Source: Polytrichum commune (taxonomy: Eukaryota; Streptophyta; Polytrichopsida; Polytrichales; Polytrichaceae). Taken from it: a stretch of DNA of 64,000 bases. A model generated the notes under the pieces. It made no database searches. It worked only from the letters and a program-made list of their open reading frames with translations, and was not told the origin of the DNA. Shown here piece after piece: positions 1 through 11,489 of the stretch (positions are counted from its first letter, which is position 1; each line of letters begins with the position of its first letter). Both the position numbers and the translations under genes were made by a program. Location of the stretch: positions 40,967,501 through 41,031,500 of the forward strand of contig OX485805.1 in NCBI GenBank assembly GCA_950295325.1, in the 5' to 3' direction.

Positions 1-2009
1 GAAAAGAGCTGGCTCAACCCCAACGCAGCAGGAAAGGGCGGAGTAGGTATTTTGCTTGCTAGAAAATATGCAAGGCTTGTCAAGGATCATGGTTCACTAT
101 ATGATAATAGGGTAGTTTGGATAAAACTAGAAGGAATAGAAGGGGGGAATATTGGAATTGTATGCATTTATGCGCCCAATATTCCCACTGAAAGACGGCA
201 TTTATGGCACATAATGGTTGATGCATTGCCAAAAGATTGTGAATGGATACTAGGAGGGGATTTTAATATGACAGAAAATCCAGAAAACAAGTCTAATGAT
301 TGCGGTAAGGCCATAAGCAATTTGGAAAAGTTTACATGGAATGAGTTATTAAACGCTTTCCAAGTTAACGATATGTTTGTACACCAAGGTGGTCCAAGGT
401 TTTCATGGGACAACGGTCAAAAGGGGAAAGCAAGAAGATTAGCAAGATTGGATAGGTTTTACACTCCAAGACAAAGTAGGATGAGCATACATCATGGGAA
501 TTACTTTATCCATGGTCACTCAGTAGGATCGGATCATTCCCCAGTTCAAATAGAATTATGTATCGGAAGTGAAGAGGTAAGAAAGTCGGCCTTTAAATGG
601 AATGTGTTCTATCTTAAGGGAGAAATTACTGAGAAACTTAGAGAGAGATGGGAAGCACTACCAAAGGATGCATCATTCTTCTACAAGTTGAGGAACATCT
701 CTAGACTCTATAAGCAAATAAGTAAACTCAAAGCTAGAGAGAATAGAAAGTTAGAAGTAGACACAAAGGCCTACTTGGAAGTTGCTATAGCGGCTCTACA
801 TGATGACATAAATAACCATGCTAAGCAAAGAGAGGTAGAGAGGCTTAGACATACACTAGGAGAAATCGACAATAGAAAGGCCAGGGGTGCAGCAGTAAGA
901 GCAAGGGTAAAGTGGCAACAGGTTGGGGACAAATGTTCCGCTGAATTTTTTAAATCAGTTAGGCAAAAGAGTGCACAAGCACATATCACAGAGTTAAAGG
1001 ACAAACATGGGCGAAGCTTTACAAGGAAAGAGGACCTAGAAAGGATTTGCTACGATTTTTATAAGGAGTTGTACAAGCACAAGGATATCTCGGAAGCCGC
1101 ACTCAACGAGGTCATGGAGGGTCTTCCGGCAACATTCACACATGACATGAATGAGTCCTTAGCTAAAGATTTTACGGATAGGGAATTGTCTAGTGCGGTA
1201 ATGTCCATGGCCAAGGGGAAGGGGCTTATTAGCCTCATTCCTAAGGAATGAGATGCAAAAGACCTTAATTACTGGAGGCCCATCACGTTACTCACTTCAG
1301 TATATAAGATTTTCGCCAAAACCCTTCAATTAAGATTGCAACCTATACTCAGAGATATCATTAGCCCGGAGCAGACGGCTTTCCTACCGTTGAGATTCAT
1401 ATTAGATAATATAGTGTTAACTCAGGAAACACTGCACTGGGCTAGAGCATCGAAGCAGCCCACGGTCTTTCTCAAGTTGGATTTCTCCAAGGCATATGAC
1501 AAGGTGTCATGGCAGTTTCTTTTCCATGCTATGAAGGAAATGAACATCAGTGAGAAATTTATTGGATGGGTTAAACTATTGTTTACGAATGCCTCAGCGA
1601 CGGTGAACCTTAATGGAAATCAGGGGGACAACTTTAGGATTGAACGAGGGGTTAGGCAAGGTTGCCCACTAGCACCCTACCTCTTTCTCATAGTAGGGGA
1701 AGTACTCACACATGTAATTAAAAAAGCAGTAAAAGAGGGAAGGTTAAGAGGAGTGTCTCTCCCAGGAGGGAAAAGACAACAAAGCATCTCGCAGTATGCT
1801 GATGACTCCTCATTTATGGTTAGAGGAGATAAACGCTACATAGATGAACTAGTCCGGATCTTGAAGGTATTTAGCGAAGCATCAGGGATGGAGATTAACT
1901 GGGATAAGTCATGTGCTTACTGGTTCGACAAATATACCCACAAGCCGGAATGGTTAGCAGATTATAACTGGCAATGGGCGGAGGATGGGGACCTATCCAA
2001 ACCACGTGT
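1..2009 (+). mobile_element. L1-type LINE, ORF2 (endonuclease + reverse transcriptase), 5'-cut by window, degenerate
   Basis: The open frame from about position 52 reads an apurinic-type endonuclease (GGDFNMTENP motif near 255-285, SDHSPVQIEL near 530-560), a linker, and then reverse transcriptase. The RT part has NYWRPITLL (about 1267), FLKLDFSKAYDKVSW (1470), RQGCPLAPYLF (1650) and the catalytic QYADDSS (1792). It is not intact. An in-frame TGA at 1249-1251 sits where LINEs usually have a glycine codon. The sequence jumps from MAKGKG straight to LISLIPK, so the usual 'APGPDG...' block of about 50 residues is missing. Homology stops near 2009, where a small TIR element begins. The 3' end of ORF2 is absent and the 5' end lies outside the window. 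The family is clear; the exact clade (L1 or Tx1-like) is not. Confidence 0.93.
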
Positions 2010-2215
2010 GACTGCGATGCTACTCACAGAAGAACCGGTCGAGTTTGAGAAATCACCGGTTGAAGTTCAAGACTACAGGAAGATTACCCATCATTTTAGT
2101 GGAATCTCCGACATGTGCCTCAAAGAAATGAAGAAACCCCAAAGATACATATGAACATGTGACCAGTTGGACTTGGACAAACTAGAATCTTACCGATTAT
2201 GCCCAAATCTGGTTG
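2010..2215 (+). mobile_element. MULE-like MITE, family 1, copy 1 (degenerate)
   Basis: This is a diverged copy of a short element also found at 6.2, 14.8, 51.7 and 54.1 kb. Shared internal landmarks are ACCGGT..GAGTTTGAGAAAT, CCGGTTGAAGTTCAAGACT, a TTACCCATCATTTTA-like stretch, and GATTATGCCCAAA near the end. Its TIRs are poorly preserved. It truncates the reverse transcriptase frame of the preceding LINE, so it is younger than that LINE copy. Ends are approximate. Confidence 0.7.
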
Positions 2216-2264
2216 ACTCCTAAATATGAGGTGCGTGGGGGAATTATTGAGTCCCGGAAAAGGT

Positions 2265-2739
2265 GATCAGAGACTGGGGAACTACAGCAACTTAGAATCG
2301 GTTCGTGCTTATCTTGTTGAGTCAGAATGTACTATGTTTTGGACGGATCATCATGCAACATATAATACATTCATACAAAGAACCTTTAGAAACTTCCTTG
2401 AAATTCTTATGGATTGAAGTGCTCAAGATGCACAAGGTTATGTTCCCCTAACATCCTAATGTCAAGATTAAGTGTGTTCAAAGTAAAAGAGGTTCGTATT
2501 TCTCCAGACCTCAAAATCTTACACAATATTCAAGGATGAGTGTTACATAGATTTCACAACTTGCATGAATTAGTTCAAGGGTCGAACTACTTTTAATTTT
2601 AATCCCATATTCTTTTAGTCACAACTTTGTTAAATTCTCTTCAAAAGCTTACCGTTTCATGGTTGAGGGCATGTTTTTTTTATTCATCGATAGCTAATTC
2701 CACTTGATTGGGATGTTGTCATTCATGAGGCGATTACGA
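2265..2739 (+). repeat. 475-bp direct repeat, copy A
   Basis: Almost identical to 3677-4151 in the same orientation (constant offset about 1,412 bp, a few mismatches and one T-run length change). It starts at ATCAG(A/G)GACTGGGG and ends at GAGGCGATTACGA. No coding potential recognised. Confidence 0.9.
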
Positions 2740-2741
2740 AT

Positions 2742-3160
2742 TCTAGTTAATTCTAGCATAACACATTTGCAGATATGGATTGAGCGCATAACACATTTTT
2801 CAAAATGTGGATCTAGTGCATGACACATTCGCAGACCTAGATGTAGTGTAAATTTGAATATGATGCATGACACATTCACAAATCTGGATCTAGTGCATGA
2901 CACATTTGAATATGACGCATGACACATTTGTAAATATGAATATGATGCATGACATATTTGTAAATTTGGATCTTGTGCATGACACATTTGTAAATATGAA
3001 TATGATGCATGACATATTTATAAATATGGATCTGGTGCATGACACGCTTGTAAATTTGGATCTAGGTCTGGGAATGTGTCATGCACTAGATCCACATTTT
3101 GAAAAATGTGTTATGCGTTCAATCCATATCTGCAAATGTGTTATGCTAGAATTAACTAGA
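2742..3160. mobile_element. Foldback element: about 88-bp inverted arms around a short tandem array
   Basis: The left arm (2742 to about 2830) and right arm (about 3072-3160) are reverse complements with roughly one mismatch. The arms start with TCTAGTTAATTCTAGCATAA. Between them, about 2830-3070 is a tandem array of roughly 28-bp units built on GCATGACACATTTGTAAAT. Long terminal inverted repeats plus a tandem core is the architecture of foldback transposons. No transposase is present and no target duplication is evident. The whole unit could fold into a long hairpin. Confidence 0.75.
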
Positions 3161-3676
3161 CTTAATTACATTGAATCACACTTAATTAGTTTAAATGTGT
3201 ATGGAAACTTTGTGAAAGTAGAAGGTATTAACTAAGAGATTATAATACCGAACATACTAAAAATAAAACCACTAATTTTAATTCCATTTTAGAATGACAA
3301 AGACCCTTGCAATGGCAAGTCACAAAAATCATAACCTCGGTGCTAATGAGGGTTTTATAATATTTTTGACTTCCTAGTTATTTACATGCTTTATTGGCAA
3401 TTTCATTTTGAAAATGAAATCCGAGTCAATCGCTTATTTACTCAATGGAAGTGAACATATATATTGGATTTTGGACCTTGAAGGTGAAATGCACTCAATA
3501 TGGGATTTGTGGATAAGTGGTCTTCAAGAATGCAAGGGCAATGATTTTTTTGAAGTCGGGCGGGCGGGCAGCAGTTTTCGGTCGGATCCATAATATTTAA
3601 AAAATTTGGGCGGACGGCTGCCCCTGCCCGAATCTGGCTCCCCTATAAGTTCGATGGGTATACTTTAGTGTCTGCC
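3161..3676. other. Unannotated spacer between the direct repeats
   Basis: No gene recognised. AT-rich with a short G+C-rich patch near 3555-3650. It lies between the foldback element and repeat copy B. Confidence 0.6.
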
Positions 3677-4151
3677 ATCAGAAACTGGGGAACTACAGCA
3701 ACTTAGAATCGGTTCGTGCTTATCTTGTTGAGTCAAAATGTACTATGTTTGGGACGGATCATCATGCAACATATAATACATTCATACAAAGAACCTTTAG
3801 AAACTTCCTTGAAATTCTTATGGATTGAAGTGCTCAAGATGCACAAGGTTATGTTCCCCTAACATCCTAATGTCAAGATTAAGTGTGTTCAAAGTAAAAG
3901 AGGTTCGTATTTCTCCAGACCTCAAAATCTTACACAATATTCAAGGACGAGTGTTACATAGATTTCACAACTTGCATGAATTAGTTCAAGGGTCGAACTA
4001 CTTTTAATTTTAATCCCATATTCTTTTAGTCATAACTTTGCTAAATTCTCTTCAAAAGCTTACCGTTTCATGGTTGAGGGCATGTTTTTTTTTATTCATC
4101 GATAGCTAATTCCACTTGATTGGGATGTTGTCATTCATGAGGCGATTACGA
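3677..4151 (+). repeat. 475-bp direct repeat, copy B
   Basis: Partner of 2265-2739. After the shared end (GGCGATTACGA) it continues with ATGAGAAATTCATGAGG, whereas copy A runs into the foldback element. The two flanks therefore differ, and the copies probably arose by segmental duplication rather than as paired LTRs: no TG...CA ends, primer-binding site or polypurine tract is visible. Confidence 0.9.
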
Positions 4152-6199
4152 TGAGAAATTCATGAGGCAATTCCTCAAGTAAATCATGAATTACCTCAAG
4201 TAATTCCAATCGATTTTGGACATCTAAGCTTTAGATCACGAATTATGAGTTATTTATTTGGCTCAAGACTCTTCTTTTAGTTTAGTTGCCCCAGTTGACC
4301 AACTCTTCATGGAGTTTTTTTTTAATTGATCAATTCCTCATGGGATTTTCCTTCACGACTTCCTTTCCTAGTTGGGGGCCATTCACGATTGGGGTGCCAA
4401 GAATGAGTGTCTAACAAAAACGGACTAAAGTAGATAACTTTACATAGTTGGTGTGCTTAGATTTGTATTGTGGAGCATATTTTTTTGGATCATACCTACA
4501 TTTAATATTCCATAACCAATACAACGACAAAGTTAATTTACAAGGATTAGGATTATCTGAGATATCATTTTGATTCCTTAATTATTATTTATGGTTGTTA
4601 TCATAACTATTGACCTTAGGATTAAGGAATGAAAAGGCCAACAAAATTAAAATGATCCCAATTTTCTTCCTCACACTTATCATTCAATTATGCACCAATA
4701 GAACTATAGATGTATTGCATATCAATTATATAGCTTTGCGTATGAAACCAAACATGGGCCACATTACACATTATCATGGCTACATGAAAAAAAGATTGTT
4801 TAGAAATAGAATTGGACATAATCAAATATATGCATGGACACATGTCACTTACACAAGGTATTAGGATGAAAAATATGAAATAATGCACCTCCGATGCACA
4901 TTTCAATAATGAAATTGTTATTGATGTGGCCCAAACAAGTCCTATGACCTATATGCTCATTTCATAAAGGGTTTGTCTATTATTGGTTATTTTTTATTTT
5001 TTATTTTTTTGTTAAATCCTATGACATATCTACTTATTTATTTCAATTTTATTGATTAAATAATAATAAATCATAATAAACATCGAGATCCAATGCGACA
5101 TAGTTCTTGGTTCCTTTGTCCCAAAAATAGTACCCCAATCGTGAATGGACCCATTGATCGATCCGGGTGATCAATTCCTTGTTAGAATCATTTTTAATTG
5201 ATGCGATTGATCAATTTTCTTTTAATGTTTCAAGTACCTCTTCCGAATGATTTCTCCTCTCAAGTACACCACCGAGGTAATAATTCATATTCTCTTTTTG
5301 CTTTATTTCTGAAGTTCTCAAGTTACCTCAAGTTTCACATTTGCTTTGAATCTTCATTTTTCTTAAGTTTCAAAGTGTCTTATGACTCAAAGTGTTTTAA
5401 ATTCCAACGTGCTTCTCAATTGCCTTGAGTCTCTCATTGCCTCAAGTCTAAAAGGTTTCCGCTTTAAAGAGATCTTGTTTTGACACTTCATGTAGAATGA
5501 TTCGGAGCCAAATGAAGTGCAATAAGGCCTCTAAGTTCCCCTTTATATAGTATGCAAAATATGAATATAATAAAACTATTCCTTGATTCCTTTCAAATCT
5601 AAATATAGGGTAACATGACCATTCTGTTATTTTAAGCATCAATGTATTTATTATTTAAATATTGAAATCTAAATATTCTTAATATTTAATTTCCATGAAC
5701 ATGTGTCGGTTTAAAAAGTTTCTACTAACTACTTTGTAAAGTCTAGGGGTCTTCAAATAGTGCTTAAGACCGGGGTCTTTGTAGAATATTTGAAGTCAGG
5801 GTCTTGCCTTGTAGTTGTTGGTGCCCCAAGCATTTCCCCACGATCATGAGTTTATTGGGGTCTTCTAGGCGTTCCCCAATGTTCCCTTCAACATTCCCTT
5901 GGCTCTTTACGATCCCCAACATTCCCTCTAGGGGAACTTTGTCTCCTTCACGGCCGCTCCTTCATTGTCTTCCTCTGGTGCTTGTCGTGGTCCTCAGTAG
6001 CTCTTGTTTTTTCATCCTCGTGATCCTCTTCATGTTGGTCTTGTTCATGCTCGTTTCTAAGTTGCATTGTTTGGTAGATACAATATGAGGCATTAAGTAA
6101 AAAATAACATCTACTTTTGCCAAATCACAGTGGATGTCTAAGAAGGGTGGAAAAAGGGTGTAAAAAGAGCACCAACTTTGACCAATCACAATGGCTAAT
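4152..6199. other. Intergenic, no gene seen
   Basis: AT-rich DNA with short ORFs that lack recognisable domains, codon structure or splice-linked partners. It holds scattered motifs such as GATCAATTCCT(T/C) near 4,330 and 5,170, which suggest old repeats. Nothing else is supportable. Confidence 0.6.
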
Positions 6200-6424
6200 G
6201 TATGATCGGGGAGAACCGGCAGTTAGTTACAAATGAACCGGTTGAGTTTGAGAAATAACCGGTTGAAGTTCAAGACTCCAGGAAAATTATCAATCGTTTT
6301 AGAGGGATTTATAAAATATACTCCAATCTAATAAAGGAAAACTGAAGTACGTCAACATGTAACCGGTTGGACTTGCAAACACTAGGATCTCAACTGATTA
6401 TGCCCAAAAATCTCCCCGATCATT
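6200..6424 (+). mobile_element. MULE-like MITE, family 1, copy 2 (best preserved)
   Basis: Terminal inverted repeats are ATGATCGGGGAGA (6202-6214) and TCTCCCCGATCAT (6411-6423). The element is flanked by imperfect 9-bp direct repeats, ATGGCTAAT (6191-6199) and GTGGCTAAT (6425-6433), 8/9 identical. A 9-bp target duplication with GGGGAGA-type ends suggests a non-autonomous Mutator-like element. It has no coding capacity. The interior carries repeated ACCGGTT motifs in both orientations. Confidence 0.85.
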
Positions 6425-9400
6425 GTGGCTAATCGAAGATCTAATAGCTCAACAAGATGGTGTAAGAAGTGGTCAACAAAAAGTAAACTGTACCCTCATT
6501 CAAAACAAGACTCTTGCGTATTACAAGATTGATATTGTGGTTATTCCTACCTTACAATCCAACATTAGTGGACCCCGTATGTGGTGGTTTAAGTTCCATT
6601 TTGACATTCACCTTCTTTTTGTTTTGTTTTGTTAGTTTAGCACATACTTGCAGATCTACCCTGATTTTTTCATAAATTTCTCTCTTGGTAATAAGTCTCC
6701 CAAACTACACAAAGTTTATAGAGGTCTCACTTTAAAGGCCGCTTACCTTTCGTTGGAAATGAGCATAGCTTTTCTAACACCATCTTGTGTGCTCCCTTTG
6801 GTGAGAGAAACATTCTCAAGTAATGCAGGAACAATCCACTTGCAATTCGATTCCTCGCCTGATTAATGTTCAAACTGAATCTAATTACTTGCTTGTTCAC
6901 TTGGACACTTAAAACACACCCTCTTTTGAGAAGCAATTTCATGGGCAAGATTGGTAGGGCTTCAATTGTCACTTATTTCCGGAGTGGTACTTGGGATCCC
7001 TCAACATCAATAGAAATATAACATGTTGATGTTGCTTACACTACCGAGGGTGGCTTTACATTAGGGTATGGGTCCAAGAAACTTGGGGTTCCACACACCC
7101 CTTAGATGGACTCTACTTTTGAACTCAAGATTGGACCCAAGCTTGAAGATCCATTTCTCAAACCTGGATAAATATTTTTCTTGAGGTAAGACCAGCAAGA
7201 TTTGGTGGGAATGCGATGCCACATTGGCACCACTTCATTTTTTCATACCTTGGATCCAAACCGCAGTGTAAACTCCTTGGGTCCAGATTTATGCTCCAAT
7301 CACTAAGATCACTCGCTTTGGGAGTTCCTTCAATCTTGGATTCTAGTGTAAAGCCACCTGTAGAGGCGCTTTAGATGGGAGTCCAAGGTCCATTAACATA
7401 GGAGCCAATTTGAAGCAATTTGAGGCAAATTGAATCCTTGAACTAGACCCTCCATTGGACCCTACCTTCCAAAATGATTCTTCAAAACATGAGCTCTCCT
7501 ATGAGCTTCATTTCTTGGTTCAAATCATTAGTGTTTCCCCTCCAAAGCGGTGCCATGTAGGAGACACCTCACTTTGCCTCTCTTTTAGTCTTGGACACTC
7601 ATCTAAAAGCATTTGGTCCAATTAGGATTGCTCCATTTTGTGGGATCCTCCCCCTTGAGCCCCATCTAAAGCGCCCTTATTAAGCCCACTTTATACTTGG
7701 GGTTGGGGTTGAGGGCCAACCTAAACTTTACAAGTTTGGCCCAATAGGATTGTTTGGTTTCATCAAATCGGGCCCAAGGGCTTTATACTAGGATTGACCT
7801 GAACATTAATCATCTTATGTGGCATCCTAGGTGGCAAAATTTTGGTGCCAAATCTTCCGGGGGTGCACCTTTCATAACACGTATGAGTGTATGTGAGTAC
7901 ACAAAAGGGGTATTAATTTGAAGTTTTTTGTATTACATATACATATGCTACACAAATTATAACTCATAGGTATGTACATGTATGTATGACCTCTAGAAAA
8001 TGTGTAACATTTGTACTTGTATGGTAAGGTCACTAGACTTTAATGGGATAGATATTTAATGTTGGATGAAAATAGGATGAATAGTTTTCTCGTTTTCCTT
8101 ATCTCATCCATGTATGTGTGGAAGAGGCAATATTAGGGTTTTGGAAGGGGTGGTTGAGTTGAGAATGAGGCCACTTCTTGCTTGGGGTTGCAAGAGGCAT
8201 GACTAGAGCTTCTTTGTGGTTGATGCCTTTGTTAGATCATGGGCGGTATTGAAATTACGAAGGTGTTGATTCCTAAGTGGGTTTTCTCAATCGTTTTTGT
8301 ATCATTAGTAAACCTCGAATGTGTACAACACAATTGGATCAAGCATTTAGGGATCATAATTGTTGCAAGTTCTAGGATCAAGCATGAAGATTAGTTTATG
8401 TTGGTATCAAAACGGAACCAACAATTAGTGGAATACAATCCAAATGATCATTTGATGGTAGATTTATATACAATAATTACATTAGCTTCTATGACATATA
8501 TTGTAGATTTAAATTCTTATGAGTTGCATCTAGGGGATGAAAAAGTCTTCAACAACTTTATTAATGAATGCTAAGGTTTTACATTATACATATGACAAGG
8601 GTTCATTATTATTCATAAGTCTATTTGTATACTTATATTAATGACTATATATGAATGTGATTTTTTTTACGTCTACATATTGTCACTTGTATTTATATCA
8701 TTGAAATTGTATGTGTATTGCTTGATATTACCCCCCAAAAAAACTTGTATACATGAGTATTTTAGAGTATGTTGTGAACGCATGTGGTTCTTGGTTTTTA
8801 ATGAATGGTGCACCCCTGGGCTTTGGGTCGACTTGATAAAATTGGGATGAGGTTTTCATTAGCCCGAACTCTCAACATGGGCCGGATTGGACTTGCGTTG
8901 GATAATAAACATCTCTACCGTTGATCCATGAAAGGTTAATTCTCTTCACTAAACTTTCCACTCTAGAACATCGGGACCTAAATTTGGGCCTCAACACTTT
9001 ACATGTGACAAGGTTGGGCCCCAAAAGAATTCATAAAGTTGGGCCAAATTGAAGGCTTATTGCCAAATAATTGGGCTAGTGCTCGGGTTGGGCCCATGTC
9101 ATGTATAAAAGTGGCCCTTTAGTCCCACTTTATACTTGGGCTGGATCGATGGCCGGCCGGAACCCCTAAAAAATCCAACCAATAAGATTGCTTGGTTTTA
9201 TCGAATATGTCCCAAGGGCTTTATACTAGGGTTAGGCCTAAACATCACTCATCCTACATGACGTCCTAGGTAGCAAGAATTTGATGCCAAAACCTTCAGG
9301 CCGACTTGGTGTAATGTTACGAGCTTCATGTAAAAGACCCACGCCAAATTTCCCTTTGTAATATGAGATAGCCTTACTTTGCGTGATACACCCCAAATGT

Positions 9401-9823
9401 TTGAAGTGCATTACGTTTATGGACAGGACATTATGTTTCTCAACCAATCCAAGCCTTGCCCTAAAATCCAACCTTAGGCCTTTACGTTTGGTAATGCATT
9501 TGGAGAAGTGCATTATGGGGATTAAGGACACTTTGCGAGAGCATAGTTGTCCGTGTTCCTCATAATACGCTCCCCAAAATGCAATATCTATCACGTAATG
9601 CATTAGATGTGTTTGCCTGCCTTTCGATACATGATTTGTGGACCGACATCGGAATCAAATTGATGCAGAAGGGAAGATGAAAGGGAGAGATTTCGTGGTG
9701 GAGAGCATCTTCTGTCGTGTTTGGAAGGAAGACTGGATAATTCATATTGGGTGCAAGCGAGATCGATGAGAAAATTTGAAGCCGGGGAGGAGAATTGAGC
9801 AGGATTGAGAACAATCGGGCTTC
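6425..9823. repeat. Intergenic, composed of diverged dispersed repeats
   Basis: No gene recognised. About 7,680-7,870 and 9,120-9,300 are diverged copies of each other (shared CCCACTTTATACTTGGG and GGGCTTTATACTAGG). About 7,080-7,290 resembles 31,390-31,580 in direct orientation and, more weakly, 25,130-25,340 inverted. These look like fragments of one larger old element. The last 200 bp before 9,824 may hold promoter or 5' leader of the next gene, but no TATA box was convincing. Confidence 0.55.
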
Positions 9824-11180
9824 ATGCCTGCACAGAAGTACCACTGCGACTACTGCGACAAGCAGTTCTACGACACCAAAAAGTCGCGAGAGCGACACTT
9901 GCAGGGCGTGTCGCACCTGCGCGCTAAGAAGCAATGGTTCGATTCTTTTAGAGGTGCCATAACGTCCGCTTGCCATGTGCATTCTTGATTTGTAGTATGG
10001 ACATGCCATTTCACATCAAACAGAGGTGTTCGTTGTTGTCTCGTTCAACTTAGGGTTACTTATCACGGGATACCGAATGTGCTGTAGGACCAGAAATTGA
10101 GCTATTTCCAGTGTAGAGGATTTCATATCGATGTGAACTTTTGTGGCAAAGACTCTTACGCTAACCTGTTGATTGCTAAGCACCTAATTTTATGCAACTT
10201 ATAGTTATCACGCGACACCAAATGTGCTTTAGGACCAGAAATTGAGCTATTTCAGGGGACGAGGATTTCCATATCGATGTGAATTTTGTGCCAAAGAGTG
10301 TAAGCTAAGGTGTTGAATGCTAGATTCCTAGTTTGATGCAGCTTAGGGTTATCATGCGACACCGAATGTGCTAGAGGACCAGAGATTGCGCTATTTCCTG
10401 TGACGAGGATAGCGTATCGATGTGAACTTTTGTGGCAAAGTGTCTACGCCAACCTGTTGAATGCTAAAATCTTAGATCGATGTATCGTGCAATTGCTATT
10501 GGGATATGAGAGGAACCGAGGAGGGATAGAGAGTAAGTCAATAGCTCATATCTGTATCTTACTAAGAAAGAAACTGGTGCAAATGTGCAGATGAGGAGGA
10601 TGTCAAGAAACAGCCGTGCAGTTTTTTCTTGCGAACGGTAAGCGTCATCATTCTTCAGCGTAGGGTTTGTTAATTCAAGACACCGCTCCGTGGATGTAGA
10701 AAAGTTCTTCCATCTGTACACTCCATCAACAGATAAGAATTACTGAAGGTGAAATTTCTGACTTGGCAGGGACGGTGCCAGTATGGCTCTGAATGCAAGT
10801 TCGAACATCCTGCGCCTCCAGTCCATGTTCAGTCTGTGGTCCGTTCGGGTAGTGTATCTGGAGTGGGGCAGTTTCCTGCCCCATATGGAGCTGCTGTGAC
10901 CAATCCACTTCTGGTGGTACCTGGTTAGTGGCTTCTTGTTGGAACTCGTCTACAGTTGCATATATTGCGTTCTAATTTAGCTTCTGCTGCTGTCGGATGG
11001 CTATCGGTGACAACAAACAGGAGGTTCGTCTTGCTCATGTGTATGTGAAATTTGACAGGACCTGGAATCAGCGCGCCTGAACCAGCTCTCTCGAATTATT
11101 TGATGAAGGACCTGCCACCATCTCTTCGCCCACCTCCTGAGGGTGGTTATCCTCAGCTTTTTCCTGTTGACTGGGGCTAA
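9824..11180 (+). CDS. ZMAT5: U11/U12 small nuclear ribonucleoprotein 20 kDa-like protein (ZMAT5 type), four exons
   Basis: Exons 9824-9953, 10591-10637, 10770-10923 and 11059-11180 join in phase (1, 0, 1) into 150 residues ending in TAA. All introns are GT..AG. Residues 5-36 form a U1C/matrin-type C2H2 finger (C8, C11, H25, H31; KYHCDYCDKQF, then HLRAKKQWFDSFR). Residues 53-72 form a CCCH finger spaced C-x8-C-x5-C-x3-H, split by intron 2. The C-terminus is proline-rich and ends FPVDWG. This finger pair and length match the family that binds the U11/U12 di-snRNP, which recognises introns of the minor class in the nucleus. The start is the first ATG, immediately before the finger. Intron 1 holds three tandem repeat units. 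The symbol is the animal name for the family; the orthology call is by domain layout only. Confidence 0.92.
10045..10460 (+). repeat. Three tandem units of about 145 bp in intron 1 of the U11/U12-20K gene
   Basis: Units begin near 10,045, 10,191 and 10,335. Each carries CGAATGTGCT-like sequence, AGGACCAGA(A/G)ATTG(A/C)GCTATTTC and ATCGATGTGAA(C)TTTTGTG. They are diverged, so the array is not fresh. No coding role. Confidence 0.85.
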
Positions 11181-11489
11181 TCCCCCTGCACCACTTGTAC
11201 AAATTTTATACCTATACATTGATTCCACATTTTTGACCTTCAAATATACTGGCCGAATGATTGAATATTGCATCGCCAACTTCATGTACAGATTTATTCT
11301 GCAGATGTATCCGAATGAGTCCTGGGAAGTTGTTTTTCTCCGTGCACATATCAGGTCCCTGTAGATATCAGGAAAATTGACCATTGCACCAAGGTGATAA
11401 TTACATCCACCCCTTAGAGTCGAAGTCATCTTGTGTTTTTTTCGTAAGGGTTTCATCTCGCATTCAGCAAGCGTCGAGGAACTGCTCAA

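Noticed and set aside
2265-4151. LTR retrotransposon with 475-bp LTRs
   Set aside because: No TG..CA ends, primer-binding site, polypurine tract or coding sequence between the repeats; flanks differ.
9560-10009. 149-codon ORF on the - strand
   Set aside because: Antisense to exon 1 of the U11/U12-20K gene, whose sense strand encodes a clear zinc finger.
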